A DNA stretch of 64,000 nucleotides, taken from NCBI RefSeq assembly GCF_007164525.1, contig NZ_AP019791.1, forward strand, positions 1,537,501 to 1,601,500, read 5' to 3'. The notes below the pieces were generated by a model that did no database searches, had not been told where the DNA came from, and worked only from the letters and a program-made list of their open reading frames with translations. Positions within the stretch are counted from its first letter, which is position 1. Each line of letters begins with the position of its first letter. The translations under genes were made by a program, and so were the position numbers. Origin of the DNA: Rubrobacter xylanophilus (lineage in GTDB: Bacteria > Actinomycetota > Rubrobacteria > Rubrobacterales > Rubrobacteraceae). Positions 44,137-53,351 of the stretch are shown here, one piece after another.

Positions 44137-47100
44137 ATGAAGTTCGAGAAGGTCAGCCCGCAGGTGGATTTTCCGAAGCTCGAGCACGAGGTGCTCGGGT
44201 ACTGGGAGGAGATCGGGGCGTTCAAAAAATCCGTGGAACGGAGGCCAAAGGAGAGGCCCTTCGTCTTCTACGAAGGTCCGCCGACCGCCAACGGGAGGCC
44301 CGGCTTCCACCACGTCCCCGCCAGGACGCTCAAAGACCTCATCCCCCGCTACAAGACCATGCGGGGCTACCGGGTGGAGCGCAAGGGCGGCTGGGACTGC
44401 CATGGGCTGCCCGTGGAGCTGGAGGTGGAGAAGGAGCTCGGGCTTTCCGGGAAGAAAGACGTCGAGCGGTACGGCATAGAGGAGTTCAACCGCCTGTGCC
44501 GCCGCTCCGTCTTCCGCTACGTGGACGACTGGCGGAGGATGAGCGACCGGATGGGCTTCTGGGTGGACATGGAGAACGCCTACCGGACGCTCGACAATTC
44601 CTACATAGAGAGCGTGTGGTGGGCGCTCAAGACCCTGCACGAGCGGGGGCTGCTCTACGAGGACTACAAGGTCGCCCCGCACTGCCCCCGCGACCAGACC
44701 TCCCTCTCCTCCCACGAGGTCGCCCAGGGATACAAGGACGTGGTGGATCCCTCAATCTACGTCCGGCTGCCGCTCCGGGACGAGGAGGGGACGAGCCTCC
44801 TGGTGTGGACCACCACGCCGTGGACGCTCGTCTCCAACGCAGCGGTGGCGGCCCATCCGGAGGTTGAGTACGCGCTGGTAGAGACGGGCGGGGAGCGGCT
44901 CGTGCTCGCCGCGGAGCTGCTGGAGAGAGTCCTCGGCGAGGGTGGCTACGAGGTTCTCGACAAGTTCAAGGGGCGGGAGCTCGAGGGCAGGAAGTACCGC
45001 CGCCCCTTCGACTACGTCCCGGTGGAGGAGACGGAGAACCTCTGGAGCGTCGTGCTCGGGGACTACGTCACCACTAAGGAGGGGACCGGGCTCGTGCACA
45101 CCGCGCCGGCCTACGGCGAGGACGACGCCCGCACCGGGCGGGCCTACGGGCTGCCCGTCATCCACCCGGTGCGGCCCGACGGAACCTTCGATGAGCGGGT
45201 GGGACCCTTCGCCGGGAGGTTCGTCAAGGACGCGGACGAGGGGCTGGTGAGGGAGCTCGAGGAGAGGGGATTGCTGTTCAGGGCCGAGGAGTACGAGCAC
45301 GCCTACCCGCACTGCTGGCGGTGCGGGACGCCGCTTCTGTACTACGCCAAGCGGGCCTGGTACGCCAGGACCACCGCCGTCCTGGACCGGCTGCTGGAGG
45401 AGAACGAGCGCATAAACTGGGTACCCGAGCACATAAAGTGGGGCCGCTTCGGCGACTGGCTCAAGAACAACGTGGACTGGGCGCTCTCGCGGGAGCGCTA
45501 CTGGGGGACGCCGCTCCCGATCTGGCGGACCGAGTCCGGAGCGGTGGTGGTCGTGGGCAGCCTGAAGGAGCTGGAGGAGCTCGCGGTGGACCCCGTCCCG
45601 GACGACCTGCACCGGCCGTACATAGACCGGGTCCGCATCCGGCATCCGGAGACCGGTGAGATCGCCAGGCGCATCCCGGAGGTGCTCGACGTGTGGTTCG
45701 ACTCCGGGAGCATGCCCTTCGCCCAGTGGGGCTACCCGCGAGAGGGGGGCGAGGACTTCGAGCGGCAGTTCCCCGCGGACTTCATCTGCGAGGGGGTGGA
45801 CCAGACCAGGGGCTGGTTCTACTCGCTGCTCGCCGTCTCCACCATGCTCTTCGGGGAGAGCTCCTACAGGACGTGCATGGCGCTCGGGATAATCCTGGAC
45901 GCCGAGGGCCGGAAGATGAGCAAGTCGCTCGGCAACGTGATAGACCCCTGGACCCTCTTCGAGAAGCAGGGGGCGGACGCCCTCCGGTGGGCGCTGTGCA
46001 CCGCCTCGAGCCCGGTCAACACCCGGCGCTTCAGCGAGGAGCAGGTGGACGAGGCGGTCCGCAAGTACCTGCTGACCCTCTGGAACACCTACTCCTTCTT
46101 CGTGACCTACGCCCGCATCGACGGCTTCGACCCCGAGAGGGACCGCGTTCCCTATGGGGAGCGGGGCCTGATGGACCGGTGGGTCCTCTCCCGGCTGCAC
46201 GAGACCATCCGGACCGTCACCGGGCGGCTCGACGCCTACGACGTCACCACCGCGGGGAGGGCCATCCAGGACTTCGTGGACGAGCTCTCCAACTGGTACG
46301 TGCGCAGGAGCCGGCGCAGGTTCTGGAAAGGCGAGGAGGACACCGACAAGAAGGCCGCCCACTCCACCCTCTACGAGTGCCTGACGGCCGTGATTCGGCT
46401 GACCGCGCCCTTCACCCCGTTCGTGGCGGAGGCGATCTACCGGAACCTGGAGAGGGGCGCCGGCGCGCCGGAGAGCGTTCACCTCGCCGACTGGCCGGAG
46501 TACCGCGAGGAGCTGGTGGACGAGGGGCTGCTGGAGAGGATGGAGGCGGCGCGGAGGGTGGTCTCGCTGGGGCGGGCGGCCCGCAACGCCGCCGCCATAA
46601 AGACCCGCCAGCCCCTGCGGGAGGTGGTGGTCGTCGCGGACGGGAACCTGCGGGAGAACCTGGCGGGGCTCGAGGAGATCGTGCTGGAGGAGCTCAACGT
46701 CAAAAAGCTGCGCTTCGGCGGCGAAGAGGACGTCCTGCGGTACTCGCTCAAGCCCAACCTCTCGGTGGTGGGCCCGAAGTACGGGAGGCTGGTGCCCGGG
46801 ATCCGCCGGGCGCTCGAGGAGGCTCCCCAGGAGGTCGCGAGAAGGGCGGCCTCCGGCGAGCCGGTGACCGTGAGCGTCGAGGGCAAGGAGATCCCGCTGC
46901 AGCCCGAGGAGCTCCTGGTTGAGAGCGGTCCCAGGGAGGGTTACGCCGTCGAGAGCGAGACCGGGCTCTCGGTGGCGCTGAGCACGGAGCTGAATCCGGA
47001 GCTCGTGGACGAGGGGCTCGTGCGGGAGCTGGTGCACAAGGTGCAGAACCTCCGGCGGGAGAAGGGCTTCGAGATAGAGGAGAGCATCGCCGTGAGCCTC

Positions 47101-47274
47101 TCCGCGGGCAGCCGGCTCAGAGAGCTCCTCGAAGGGCCCTGGGGCGACTACTTCAGGAGAGAGGTCCTGGCCGGGGAGCTGGACCTCGGCGGCGAAGGTG
47201 AAGACGTCCTCACGGTGGACGGGGAGGAGGTCAGGATCTCCCTCAGGCCCCTCTCCGAGGATGTCCCGGGATAG
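44137..47274 (+). CDS. ileS: Isoleucyl-tRNA synthetase, type 2 (long)
   Basis: A 1045-residue class I synthetase. The HIGH-type motif is FHHVPARTLKD at 57-67, preceded by EGPPTANGRPG; WDCHG follows; the KMSKS loop begins at Lys593 in RKMSKSLGN. The editing domain with TTPWTL lies between. The length, GxPGxHH form and C-terminal half put it nearest the eukaryote-like, mupirocin-tolerant IleS2 group. ATG 44137 follows GGAGGGTTTGGAGGCGG. It is controlled by the T-box ahead of it. Confidence 0.95.
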   Translation: MKFEKVSPQVDFPKLEHEVLGYWEEIGAFKKSVERRPKERPFVFYEGPPTANGRPGFHHVPARTLKDLIPRYKTMRGYRVERKGGWDCHGLPVELEVEKELGLSGKKDVERYGIEEFNRLCRRSVFRYVDDWRRMSDRMGFWVDMENAYRTLDNSYIESVWWALKTLHERGLLYEDYKVAPHCPRDQTSLSSHEVAQGYKDVVDPSIYVRLPLRDEEGTSLLVWTTTPWTLVSNAAVAAHPEVEYALVETGGERLVLAAELLERVLGEGGYEVLDKFKGRELEGRKYRRPFDYVPVEETENLWSVVLGDYVTTKEGTGLVHTAPAYGEDDARTGRAYGLPVIHPVRPDGTFDERVGPFAGRFVKDADEGLVRELEERGLLFRAEEYEHAYPHCWRCGTPLLYYAKRAWYARTTAVLDRLLEENERINWVPEHIKWGRFGDWLKNNVDWALSRERYWGTPLPIWRTESGAVVVVGSLKELEELAVDPVPDDLHRPYIDRVRIRHPETGEIARRIPEVLDVWFDSGSMPFAQWGYPREGGEDFERQFPADFICEGVDQTRGWFYSLLAVSTMLFGESSYRTCMALGIILDAEGRKMSKSLGNVIDPWTLFEKQGADALRWALCTASSPVNTRRFSEEQVDEAVRKYLLTLWNTYSFFVTYARIDGFDPERDRVPYGERGLMDRWVLSRLHETIRTVTGRLDAYDVTTAGRAIQDFVDELSNWYVRRSRRRFWKGEEDTDKKAAHSTLYECLTAVIRLTAPFTPFVAEAIYRNLERGAGAPESVHLADWPEYREELVDEGLLERMEAARRVVSLGRAARNAAAIKTRQPLREVVVVADGNLRENLAGLEEIVLEELNVKKLRFGGEEDVLRYSLKPNLSVVGPKYGRLVPGIRRALEEAPQEVARRAASGEPVTVSVEGKEIPLQPEELLVESGPREGYAVESETGLSVALSTELNPELVDEGLVRELVHKVQNLRREKGFEIEESIAVSLSAGSRLRELLEGPWGDYFRREVLAGELDLGGEGEDVLTVDGEEVRISLRPLSEDVPG

Positions 47275-47349
47275 CCGCGCGGCGAAACGGGTATTATGTA
47301 GGGCGTCGGTAAGGCAAGGGACGTCGGAAGAGGAGAGACGGAGGTACAG

Positions 47350-47799
47350 GTGTTTTTTGGGAGAAAGAGCCGGGCAGAGAGACTCAAGGAACGGGCCGAG
47401 TCCCGGGCGGTCATCCCGCTCGGCAGCCTAGCGGCCGCCTACGCCGGCGCAAGGCCGCTGCTCGAGCGGCTGCTCTACGACGACGACCTCAGGGACAACA
47501 TCCGGACCTTCATAGAGGCCGCTCACAACATCCTGCAGGAGCTCTCGGGCGAGCGTCCCGGGGAGGTGGTCGCCAGGCTCTGGGACGACGACAAGCTGCG
47601 CAGGCAGGTCGAGACCGCGGCGGGCGCCGCCCAGCAGGGCAGCCGGCGGCTGCGCGGCGAGCGGGTGCGGGAGGGCGGCTCCGGCAAGTGGCTGCTACTG
47701 CTGCTGGGCGCGGGCGCGGCCTTCCTGTTCCTGAACCCGAAGACCGGCCCCGAGGCCCGCAGGCTGGCCCGCGAGGCCTACAGCGCGGTCACCGGCTAG
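47350..47799 (+). CDS. Small protein with C-terminal membrane helix
   Basis: A 149-residue protein not recognised. The N-terminal part is charged and helical (LLYDDDLRDNIRTFIEAAHNILQEL at about 41-65); residues about 112-128 (WLLLLLGAGAAFLFLNP) form one transmembrane helix, followed by a basic tail. GTG 47350 has GGAGG upstream. It lies 75 bp after ileS, and may belong to the same transcript. Envelope-associated function is only a guess. Confidence 0.7.
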   Translation: MFFGRKSRAERLKERAESRAVIPLGSLAAAYAGARPLLERLLYDDDLRDNIRTFIEAAHNILQELSGERPGEVVARLWDDDKLRRQVETAAGAAQQGSRRLRGERVREGGSGKWLLLLLGAGAAFLFLNPKTGPEARRLAREAYSAVTG

Positions 47800-47807
47800 G
47801 AGCCTTC

Positions 47808-48221
47808 TCAGGAGGAGCCCCTTCTGCCGGGGTATACCCCGAAGGTGGGGGCGAAGCGCTCCAGCTCCAGCTCGAAGGCTTCGAGGGCTTCCCGGCCGGA
47901 GGCGGCGAAGGAGTCGCGAAGCGCCCCCAGCCCGGCCTCTATCTCTCTGCGTGCCCGCTCGGCCCGGTTGCGGACGCTCTCACTGGGTGTCCCCTCCCTC
48001 TCCAGCCGCTCGGCACGGGCGGCGAGCCGGGCAGCCCGATCCAAGAGATCCGCGTTGGTCCGGGCGTAGTGAGCCAGCGCGGCGGCGGCCCGGGCCCGCA
48101 GCTCCGGCGCGGGGCTGCGGTGCCGCAGGCGCGAAAGCAACCGGGAGAGCCGCCGACGGAAGGCGCCGGAGAAGGAGCGCAGGGCCCCGAGCAACGGAGG
48201 CGGTATACTTCCCTCGCTCAT
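47808..48221 (-). CDS. Arg-rich helical protein of unknown function
   Basis: A 137-residue protein with long Ala/Arg/Glu helices (LRSFSGAFRRRLSRLLSRLRHRSP and AHYARTNADLLDRAARLAARAERLE). No membrane helix and no known family. TATCAT (complement of 48229-48234) ends 7 nt before ATG 48221, so its transcript is probably leaderless. Its start codon shares CATG with the divergent lipoprotein gene. Confidence 0.6.
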   Translation of the reverse strand: MSEGSIPPPLLGALRSFSGAFRRRLSRLLSRLRHRSPAPELRARAAAALAHYARTNADLLDRAARLAARAERLEREGTPSESVRNRAERARREIEAGLGALRDSFAASGREALEAFELELERFAPTFGVYPGRRGSS

Positions 48222-48804
48222 GGCGCAAATGATAAACCCAAGAGCGGCGGTCGTCGTGGTGCTGGTCACCCTGCTGGTCCTGGCGGGTGGCTGTGGAGGT
48301 CTGCTTCAGGATCCGCAGGAGGAGGCCAACCGGGCCATCTCGCAGGCCAACGAGGCCATCGCCGAGCACAACCGGCACTTCGAGCGGGCCCGCAGCACCT
48401 ACGAGGAGGTCAAGCGGAGGATAGAGGCCGGGGAGGACCCAACGGGGGAGCGGGAGGAGATCCGGCGGGCCAGAGAATCCCTGCGGGAGGCCCGCAGCCG
48501 CCTGCGTGAGGCCCGGGAGGCGCTCTCCGGGGTGCAGGAGCTCGACGTCGACCCCGCCGTGAAGCGGTACGCCCGGCTGCTCTCCGAGGCCATGGAGGCC
48601 CAGCTCGCGGCCGAGTCCCGGGAGCTGGACTTCTACGAGCTGCTGGAGGAGGACCCCGCCCTCGAAGAGAACCGGGAGCGGGCGCTCGAGATACTGGAGG
48701 AGGTCGGCCGGGGCTACGAGCGGGCCGAGAGGTCCTACGACGAAGCCCGCGAGCTCGCCGAGTCCAACCCGGACGTCCTGAGATCCGGGCGCCAGGGCGG
48801 CTAG
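48220..48804 (+). CDS. Putative lipoprotein with coiled coil
   Basis: A 194-residue exported protein. Signal peptide AVVVVLVTLLVLAGGCGG with lipobox Cys near residue 25 predicts lipid anchoring. The mature part is Glu/Arg/Ala-rich and coiled (ARESLREARSRLREAREAL near 86-104). No known enzyme domain. TATACT (48204-48209) ends 10 nt before the ATG and there is no nearby ribosome site. A start three codons later (ATG 48229) is also possible. Confidence 0.7.
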   Translation: MAQMINPRAAVVVVLVTLLVLAGGCGGLLQDPQEEANRAISQANEAIAEHNRHFERARSTYEEVKRRIEAGEDPTGEREEIRRARESLREARSRLREAREALSGVQELDVDPAVKRYARLLSEAMEAQLAAESRELDFYELLEEDPALEENRERALEILEEVGRGYERAERSYDEARELAESNPDVLRSGRQGG

Positions 48805-48879
48805 GGGGCTCTTGCTCCGATTCCCCACCCGGTGTATAAGCCGGGGGCCGGGGAAAGCGGAGAAGAAGAGGCGGCCGCC

Positions 48880-49215
48880 ATGCTGGTCTTCGCCGACATC
48901 CGCGTCAACCCCAAAGACCTCTCGCCAGAGGAGCTCTGGAACGTCTGGGAGGAGGAGACCCGGGCCGCGCTGGGCGACATGGAGGCCGGCAAGGTCGTCG
49001 CCCTCTACAAGGTCTCCGGGCAGCACCGGGTACTCGCGGTGCTGGACGTGGACTCGCACGACGAGCTGGACCGGATCCTCATGGCCGGGCTCCCGATGGC
49101 CGAGGTGCTGCCGGTGCGCGAGTACACCGCCTTCGCCGAGGACATCAGGCGCCGCTGGCAGCAGGCGGGCTCTGGCAGGCCGGGCAGACGTGCGTCCCCC
49201 GGCCCGCCACCCTGA
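48880..49215 (+). CDS. Muconolactone isomerase-like small protein
   Basis: A 111-residue protein beginning MLVFADIRVNPKDLSPEELW with a ferredoxin-like alpha-beta layout (residues 1-90), similar to the muconolactone delta-isomerase family. Whether it acts in catechol breakdown cannot be said, as no other such genes are near. The tail RPGRRASPGPPP lies inside the 71-nt overlap with the convergent fpg gene and may be accidental. Confidence 0.6.
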   Translation: MLVFADIRVNPKDLSPEELWNVWEEETRAALGDMEAGKVVALYKVSGQHRVLAVLDVDSHDELDRILMAGLPMAEVLPVREYTAFAEDIRRRWQQAGSGRPGRRASPGPPP

Positions 49216-49978
49216 GCTTGGCGATGCGGGCGCCGCAGGAGGGGCAGGGCTCCCCCGCCCGGGAGAAGACCTTCAGCTCGCGCTGGTAGCCACCGGACTC
49301 CCCGAAGGCGTCGTGGTAGGAGTCGAAGGTGGTGCCGCGCAGCTCTATGGCCCGGCGCAGGATGTCGCGGGTCGCGGCGTGGATGGCGCGGATCTCCCCC
49401 TCGCTCAGCGTGTCCGCCCGGCGCCGGGGATGGACCCGGGCGGCGAAGAGCACCTCGTCCACGTAGATGTTCCCCAGCCCGGCGACGACCGACTGGTCCA
49501 GCAGGAGCCCCTTCACCGCCGCCCGCCGCCGGAAGGCCCGTGCCAGGTAGTCGGGGGTGAAATCCTCCGAGAACGGGTCCGGTCCCAGCCGGGCGAGCAG
49601 CGGGTGCTCCTCCACCCGGTCCGGCGCGTAGAGGTGGAAGTAGCCCAGCCAGAGCTTCGCGAAGGACAGGACGGGACCGTCCTCGAACTCCAGGACCGCC
49701 GTGTTGATGCGGTCCGGCTCCGTCCACGCGGGGAGCCTCAGGACGCGGCCCGAGATCACCAGGTGCACCAGCCCCACCACCCCGCCGAAGTCCAGCAGGA
49801 TCACCTTGCCCCGCCGGCCCGTGCCTTCCAGCACCCGCCCCCGCAGCCGCCCAGAGAACTCCTCGGGTGGGACGTTCGTCACGTCGGGGCGGAAGACCTC
49901 CGCCCGCACCACCCGGCGGCCCGCCGCGAGGCGCCGGATATCCTCCGAGATGACCGTCGTCTCCGGGAGCTCGGGCAC
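49145..49978 (-). CDS. mutM: Formamidopyrimidine-DNA glycosylase family protein
   Basis: A 277-residue Fpg/Nei enzyme removing oxidised bases such as 8-oxoguanine. N-terminal PELPETTVI supplies the catalytic Pro2 and Glu3. The lysine in GRRGKVILLDF near 59, helix-two-turn-helix with LLLDQSVVAGLGNIYVDEVL near 158-177, and a zinc finger CPSC...CPAC near the end are intact. ETTVI replaces the more common EVETV. The gene starts 3 bp after the HAD stop, so they form an operon. Confidence 0.9.
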   Translation of the reverse strand: MPELPETTVISEDIRRLAAGRRVVRAEVFRPDVTNVPPEEFSGRLRGRVLEGTGRRGKVILLDFGGVVGLVHLVISGRVLRLPAWTEPDRINTAVLEFEDGPVLSFAKLWLGYFHLYAPDRVEEHPLLARLGPDPFSEDFTPDYLARAFRRRAAVKGLLLDQSVVAGLGNIYVDEVLFAARVHPRRRADTLSEGEIRAIHAATRDILRRAIELRGTTFDSYHDAFGESGGYQRELKVFSRAGEPCPSCGARIAKLRVAGRGTHVCPACQSPPAASGA

Positions 49979-49981
49979 CCC

Positions 49982-50824
49982 TCAGGCCTCCCCCAGGAGC
50001 CGTCCGATGTAGCGGGCGACCCCATCCTCCTCTATGGGAGCGGCCACGGCGTCCGCCGCCTCCCGCACCGCTGCGTTCATCCCCCCCACCGCCACCCCGT
50101 GCCCGGCGAAACGGAGCATGTCTATGTCGTTCTCGGCGTCCCCGAAGGCCAGAACCTCCTCCCGCTCCAATCCCCACCGCTCGCACAGAAAGGCCAGGGC
50201 CTTCGACTTGGTGCCCGCGGGGTTGCCGACCTCCACGTAGTGCGGCAGGCTGCGGGTCACGAAGAGCCTTCCCCGGAAGGCCTCGCGGGCCTCCCCGAGC
50301 CAGTTGCCGATCTCCTCCGGGTGGTCCACGAACACGATCTTCACGGGCCGCTCGCCGCTGCGCTCGAGCCACTCGGCGGGCGAGTCCACGACCGAGAGGC
50401 CGGGCTCCTTTAGGTAGCGCATGTGCCGCACCACGGCGCTGGTGTTCGGCGAGGAGACGATCCCGCCGTCCAGGAACACGCGGGCGTGCAGCCCGCGCTC
50501 GGCGGCCCAGCGGAGCACTTCCAGGCTCGTCTTCACCGGGAGGGTGCGGTGCAAAAGCGTCTCGCCGTTCATCCTCCGGACCATGGAGCCCCCGTAGCAG
50601 ATCACCGGGTCCCCGCCGCCGAACCCCAGGCGTCGGGCGTACTCCCGGGCCCCCTCGTAGCGCCGCCCCGTGGCCACCACGAGCCGCATCCCGATTCCCC
50701 GCAGCCTCTCCAGGGACTCGAGGGTCGCCTCCGTGATCGTCAGGTCGCGGCGCAGCACGGTGCCGTCGAGGTCGAAGGCCCCGAGCGCGAACCTGAAGCC
50801 GTTCCTGTCAGCCGCAACCGCCAA
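49982..50824 (-). CDS. Cof-type HAD phosphatase
   Basis: A 280-residue HAD hydrolase of the Cof/YidA subfamily. Motif I is FDLDGTVLRRD at 18-28 (nucleophile Asp19 or Asp21 region), the threonine motif is VVATGRR near 53-59, and motif IV GDAENDIDMLRFAG is near 231-244. These enzymes dephosphorylate sugar phosphates or flavin precursors. Located immediately upstream of mutM on the minus strand. Confidence 0.87.
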   Translation of the reverse strand: MAVAADRNGFRFALGAFDLDGTVLRRDLTITEATLESLERLRGIGMRLVVATGRRYEGAREYARRLGFGGGDPVICYGGSMVRRMNGETLLHRTLPVKTSLEVLRWAAERGLHARVFLDGGIVSSPNTSAVVRHMRYLKEPGLSVVDSPAEWLERSGERPVKIVFVDHPEEIGNWLGEAREAFRGRLFVTRSLPHYVEVGNPAGTKSKALAFLCERWGLEREEVLAFGDAENDIDMLRFAGHGVAVGGMNAAVREAADAVAAPIEEDGVARYIGRLLGEA

Positions 50825-50887
50825 AGGGAAGACCCGCGCGGGATCCCACCGCGCGGCGGCAGAGAGTTTACCGGAGCGGCCCGCCCT

Positions 50888-51946
50888 TTACAAAGCCCTT
50901 CCATCCTTCGGGACCGGGACGAGCCGTTCCCTCAGCCCCTCGAGCCACAGGGCCTCATCCCTCGCCCCGGAACCCCACACGAGGAGCACGGCCATCACCC
51001 CGTAGACCGGCAGGTGACCGATGAGCTCCTCCCACAGAAAGAGCGTGAGGGTCAGGTTGATCGGGAACCACGCCACGATGACTATCTCGCGCAAGAAGAT
51101 GCCAAGCACGAGCCAAAGACCGACCAGAAGCTCCACCGAACCCGCGAGCAGGACGAAGACCTCATCGGAGAGCGGCACCCCGAGGTGGGGGGTGAAGTTC
51201 AGGCCGGAGTCCCGCAGAAAGTCCACCGCGAGCGGTATGTTGGCGAACTTCTCGGTGAAGGACGCCACGACCAGGCTCGCTCCCACACCGATGCGGGCCG
51301 CGGGAAGGGAGAGGCGGGCGTAGCGGGCCGGTGGCTCGAGCGCCGGGAAGAGCAGGCGGTCGACCGAGAGCGGCCCGCGCCCTGCCAGAAAGAAGAAGGC
51401 GGCGAACCCCAGAAACATCACGTTGTCCAGCATCGGCTGCAACCCCACCAGCGGAATCCCGGCGAACCACAGCCCGGCGAGCACCACCGCCGCCGGCCGG
51501 GTGAACCCGCCGTAGAACAGCGAGAGCGCAACACCGGTCTGTGCCAGCCCGATGAAGTTGGCCCAGGCCCCGGGAAGCTCGTTGTCCGGGGAGAAGAGGG
51601 TTCCCTGCACCCCGTTGACCAGCAGGGGAACGGCCACGTGGATGCCCAGGATGGCCGGGACCAGCGCGTAGAACAGGCTCCGCGCTCCATCACCCGCCCC
51701 GAAGGCCTCGGGGCCCGGCAAGATCCCGCGCCCCCTGCGACGCCACAGGAGAGCGGCGAGGAGCGAGAGCAGGAACACCCCTCCTGCGAACCCGAGCGGC
51801 AGGGGACGGAAGAAGAGGTCCCACCTGAGGGGGTAACCCTCGTTCTCGAAGAACCACTTCACGTGCGCCGCGGCGGGGTGCGCCACAACACCGAGCATCA
51901 GGCCCGCTGTCGCCAGCGCGCCCCCTCCTCTTCGGAGAGCCTTCAC
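50888..51946 (-). CDS. DoxX-like membrane protein
   Basis: A 352-residue polytopic membrane protein. A signal-like first helix ends HPAAAHVKWFF; about eight hydrophobic helices follow. The C-terminal part (RIGVGASLVVASFTEKFANIPLA, LLAGSVELLVGLWLVLGIFLRE) resembles DoxX/DoxD family segments. No catalytic residue is evident. Role unknown. It precedes the HAD gene on the minus strand by 63 bp. Confidence 0.65.
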   Translation of the reverse strand: MKALRRGGGALATAGLMLGVVAHPAAAHVKWFFENEGYPLRWDLFFRPLPLGFAGGVFLLSLLAALLWRRRGRGILPGPEAFGAGDGARSLFYALVPAILGIHVAVPLLVNGVQGTLFSPDNELPGAWANFIGLAQTGVALSLFYGGFTRPAAVVLAGLWFAGIPLVGLQPMLDNVMFLGFAAFFFLAGRGPLSVDRLLFPALEPPARYARLSLPAARIGVGASLVVASFTEKFANIPLAVDFLRDSGLNFTPHLGVPLSDEVFVLLAGSVELLVGLWLVLGIFLREIVIVAWFPINLTLTLFLWEELIGHLPVYGVMAVLLVWGSGARDEALWLEGLRERLVPVPKDGRAL

Positions 51947-52142
51947 GGCCGAGAACCTCCTGCGTGGTTGCCGGTACGGAACGCCTCTCGCTACCGCTGG
52001 TGTACACTCCCGGCGTGCTCCCGACAGCCGAAGCTTTCACGCGGGAGCTTCCGGGATGGCGGCGTTCTCCGGAAGGCAGGTGGAAGAAGCGGACGCACTA
52101 CCGGACGGCGCCCCACGCAGGCATCGTGGGCGATCGAGACGC

Positions 52143-52173
52143 CGCGGGCGGTCGGAGTCTCGGACCGCCCGCG
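52143..52173 (-). terminator. Hairpin just after manganese catalase
   Basis: CGCGGGCGGTC (52143-52153) and GACCGCCCGCG (52163-52173) form a perfect 11-bp stem with a 9-nt loop, starting 1 bp after the catalase stop. No T-run follows on the minus strand. Confidence 0.6.
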
Positions 52174-52174
52174 A

Positions 52175-53056
52175 TCAGGAAGACTCCGGAGGCATCGGCC
52201 GCTTGGGGGTGCCGTAGAGGCGCGGGTCCACCTGCGCCAGCTCTTCCACCCTCTCGCCGAGCGGGCGCGGGTCGGCCACGTACTCGAACTCACCCTTGCC
52301 GTCGACGGAGGGACCGCTCGCCCAGCGCCCCTGCTCGCTCTCCGTGCCCTCCGAGAAGTTCATGTACTTGTAGGCCACCTGCGAGAACTCGCGCTCCTGC
52401 GGGAAGTTGCTCGGGACGGGGGTCTCCTCCAGGCCGTCCTTCTCCAGCTCCTCTATGGCGGCCAGCCACTGGTTCTGGTGCATGGTGTCGCGGGCGATCA
52501 GGAACGAGAGCATGTCCCGCACGCCCGGGTCGTCGGTCATCTGGTAGAGACGGCAGACCTGCAGCCTCCCCTGCGACTCGGCGGTGACGTTGTAGCGGAA
52601 GTCCGCCAGCAGGTTGCCGCTGGCGATCGTGTACCTGGAGTTCCAGGGATAGCCCTGGCTGTCCGTAGGCGCGGCTCCGCCCCCGGTGACGATGACATGC
52701 TGGGGGTTCATCCCGGCCAGTATCGCCTCCTGAGTGTCGCCGCCGCCCAGCACCGACCCGACGACCGAGCTACTCTGCGCGGCCTCCTCCTGCACCTCTA
52801 CGGGCGAGGTCTCGAGGAGGCGGGCAATCATGGTCGCGAGCATCTCGACGTGCGCCATCTCCTCGGTACCGATGTCCAGTATCATGTCGCGGTACTTGGC
52901 CGGTCCGCGGCAGTTCCATCCCTGAAAGAGATAGCTCATCATGACGCTAATCTCCCCCCACTGCCCGCCGAGCACCTCCTGCAACTGCTTGGCGAAGATC
53001 GGGTCCGGACGCTCCGGCCTTGCGTTGTACTGCAGGTCTTTGGTCCTGAAGAACAC
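52175..53056 (-). CDS. Manganese catalase
   Basis: A 293-residue dimanganese catalase that removes hydrogen peroxide. The four-helix metal ligands are in LGGQWGEISVMMSYLFQGWN (Glu), DIGTEEMAHVEMLA (Glu and His) and LIARDTMHQNQWLAAIEEL (His and Glu). VFFRTKDLQYNARPERPDP at the N-terminus is typical. GTG 53056 has AGGAGGG 7-8 nt before it; the frame is open further upstream but without homology. Confidence 0.92.
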   Translation of the reverse strand: MFFRTKDLQYNARPERPDPIFAKQLQEVLGGQWGEISVMMSYLFQGWNCRGPAKYRDMILDIGTEEMAHVEMLATMIARLLETSPVEVQEEAAQSSSVVGSVLGGGDTQEAILAGMNPQHVIVTGGGAAPTDSQGYPWNSRYTIASGNLLADFRYNVTAESQGRLQVCRLYQMTDDPGVRDMLSFLIARDTMHQNQWLAAIEELEKDGLEETPVPSNFPQEREFSQVAYKYMNFSEGTESEQGRWASGPSVDGKGEFEYVADPRPLGERVEELAQVDPRLYGTPKRPMPPESS

Positions 53057-53278
53057 GTCACTCCCTCCTGAACGCCGGATGCAACGACGACAACCTCCTG
53101 CCCCCGAGACGGCAGGAATAAACGCCGGCGACGACCCACACCCCAAAAGTGGTCCGAAAGATGCAACCGGGACGCAGCATCCGGAAGATCCCCAACCATC
53201 GAGCAGCCCAGGCCCTTCGCCACACCACCCCCCAAGCCGACAGCCACAGGGGATGAACCCGGCTCCGGGCGAGGGTAT

Positions 53279-53297
53279 TATTTCGCTGCACGAAATA
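53279..53297 (+). promoter_or_regulatory. Candidate IclR operator before the IclR gene
   Basis: TATTTCG-CTGCA-CGAAATA is a perfect 7-bp inverted repeat with a 5-bp spacer, 55 bp before the IclR start. Its TTTCG/CGAAA arms resemble IclR-family sites and suit autoregulation. Confidence 0.5.
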
Positions 53298-53351
53298 GAA
53301 TGCAAACGCCCCGGGTCGATCTGGAATCGTGAGAGCTAGGGAGAAGGCACT

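Noticed and set aside
44752-47037. 761-codon minus-strand frame opposite ileS
   Set aside because: Antisense shadow of ileS; no start context and no recognisable motif.
50423-53071. 882-codon plus-strand frame
   Set aside because: Antisense to the HAD phosphatase, DoxX-like protein and manganese catalase, all with family motifs.
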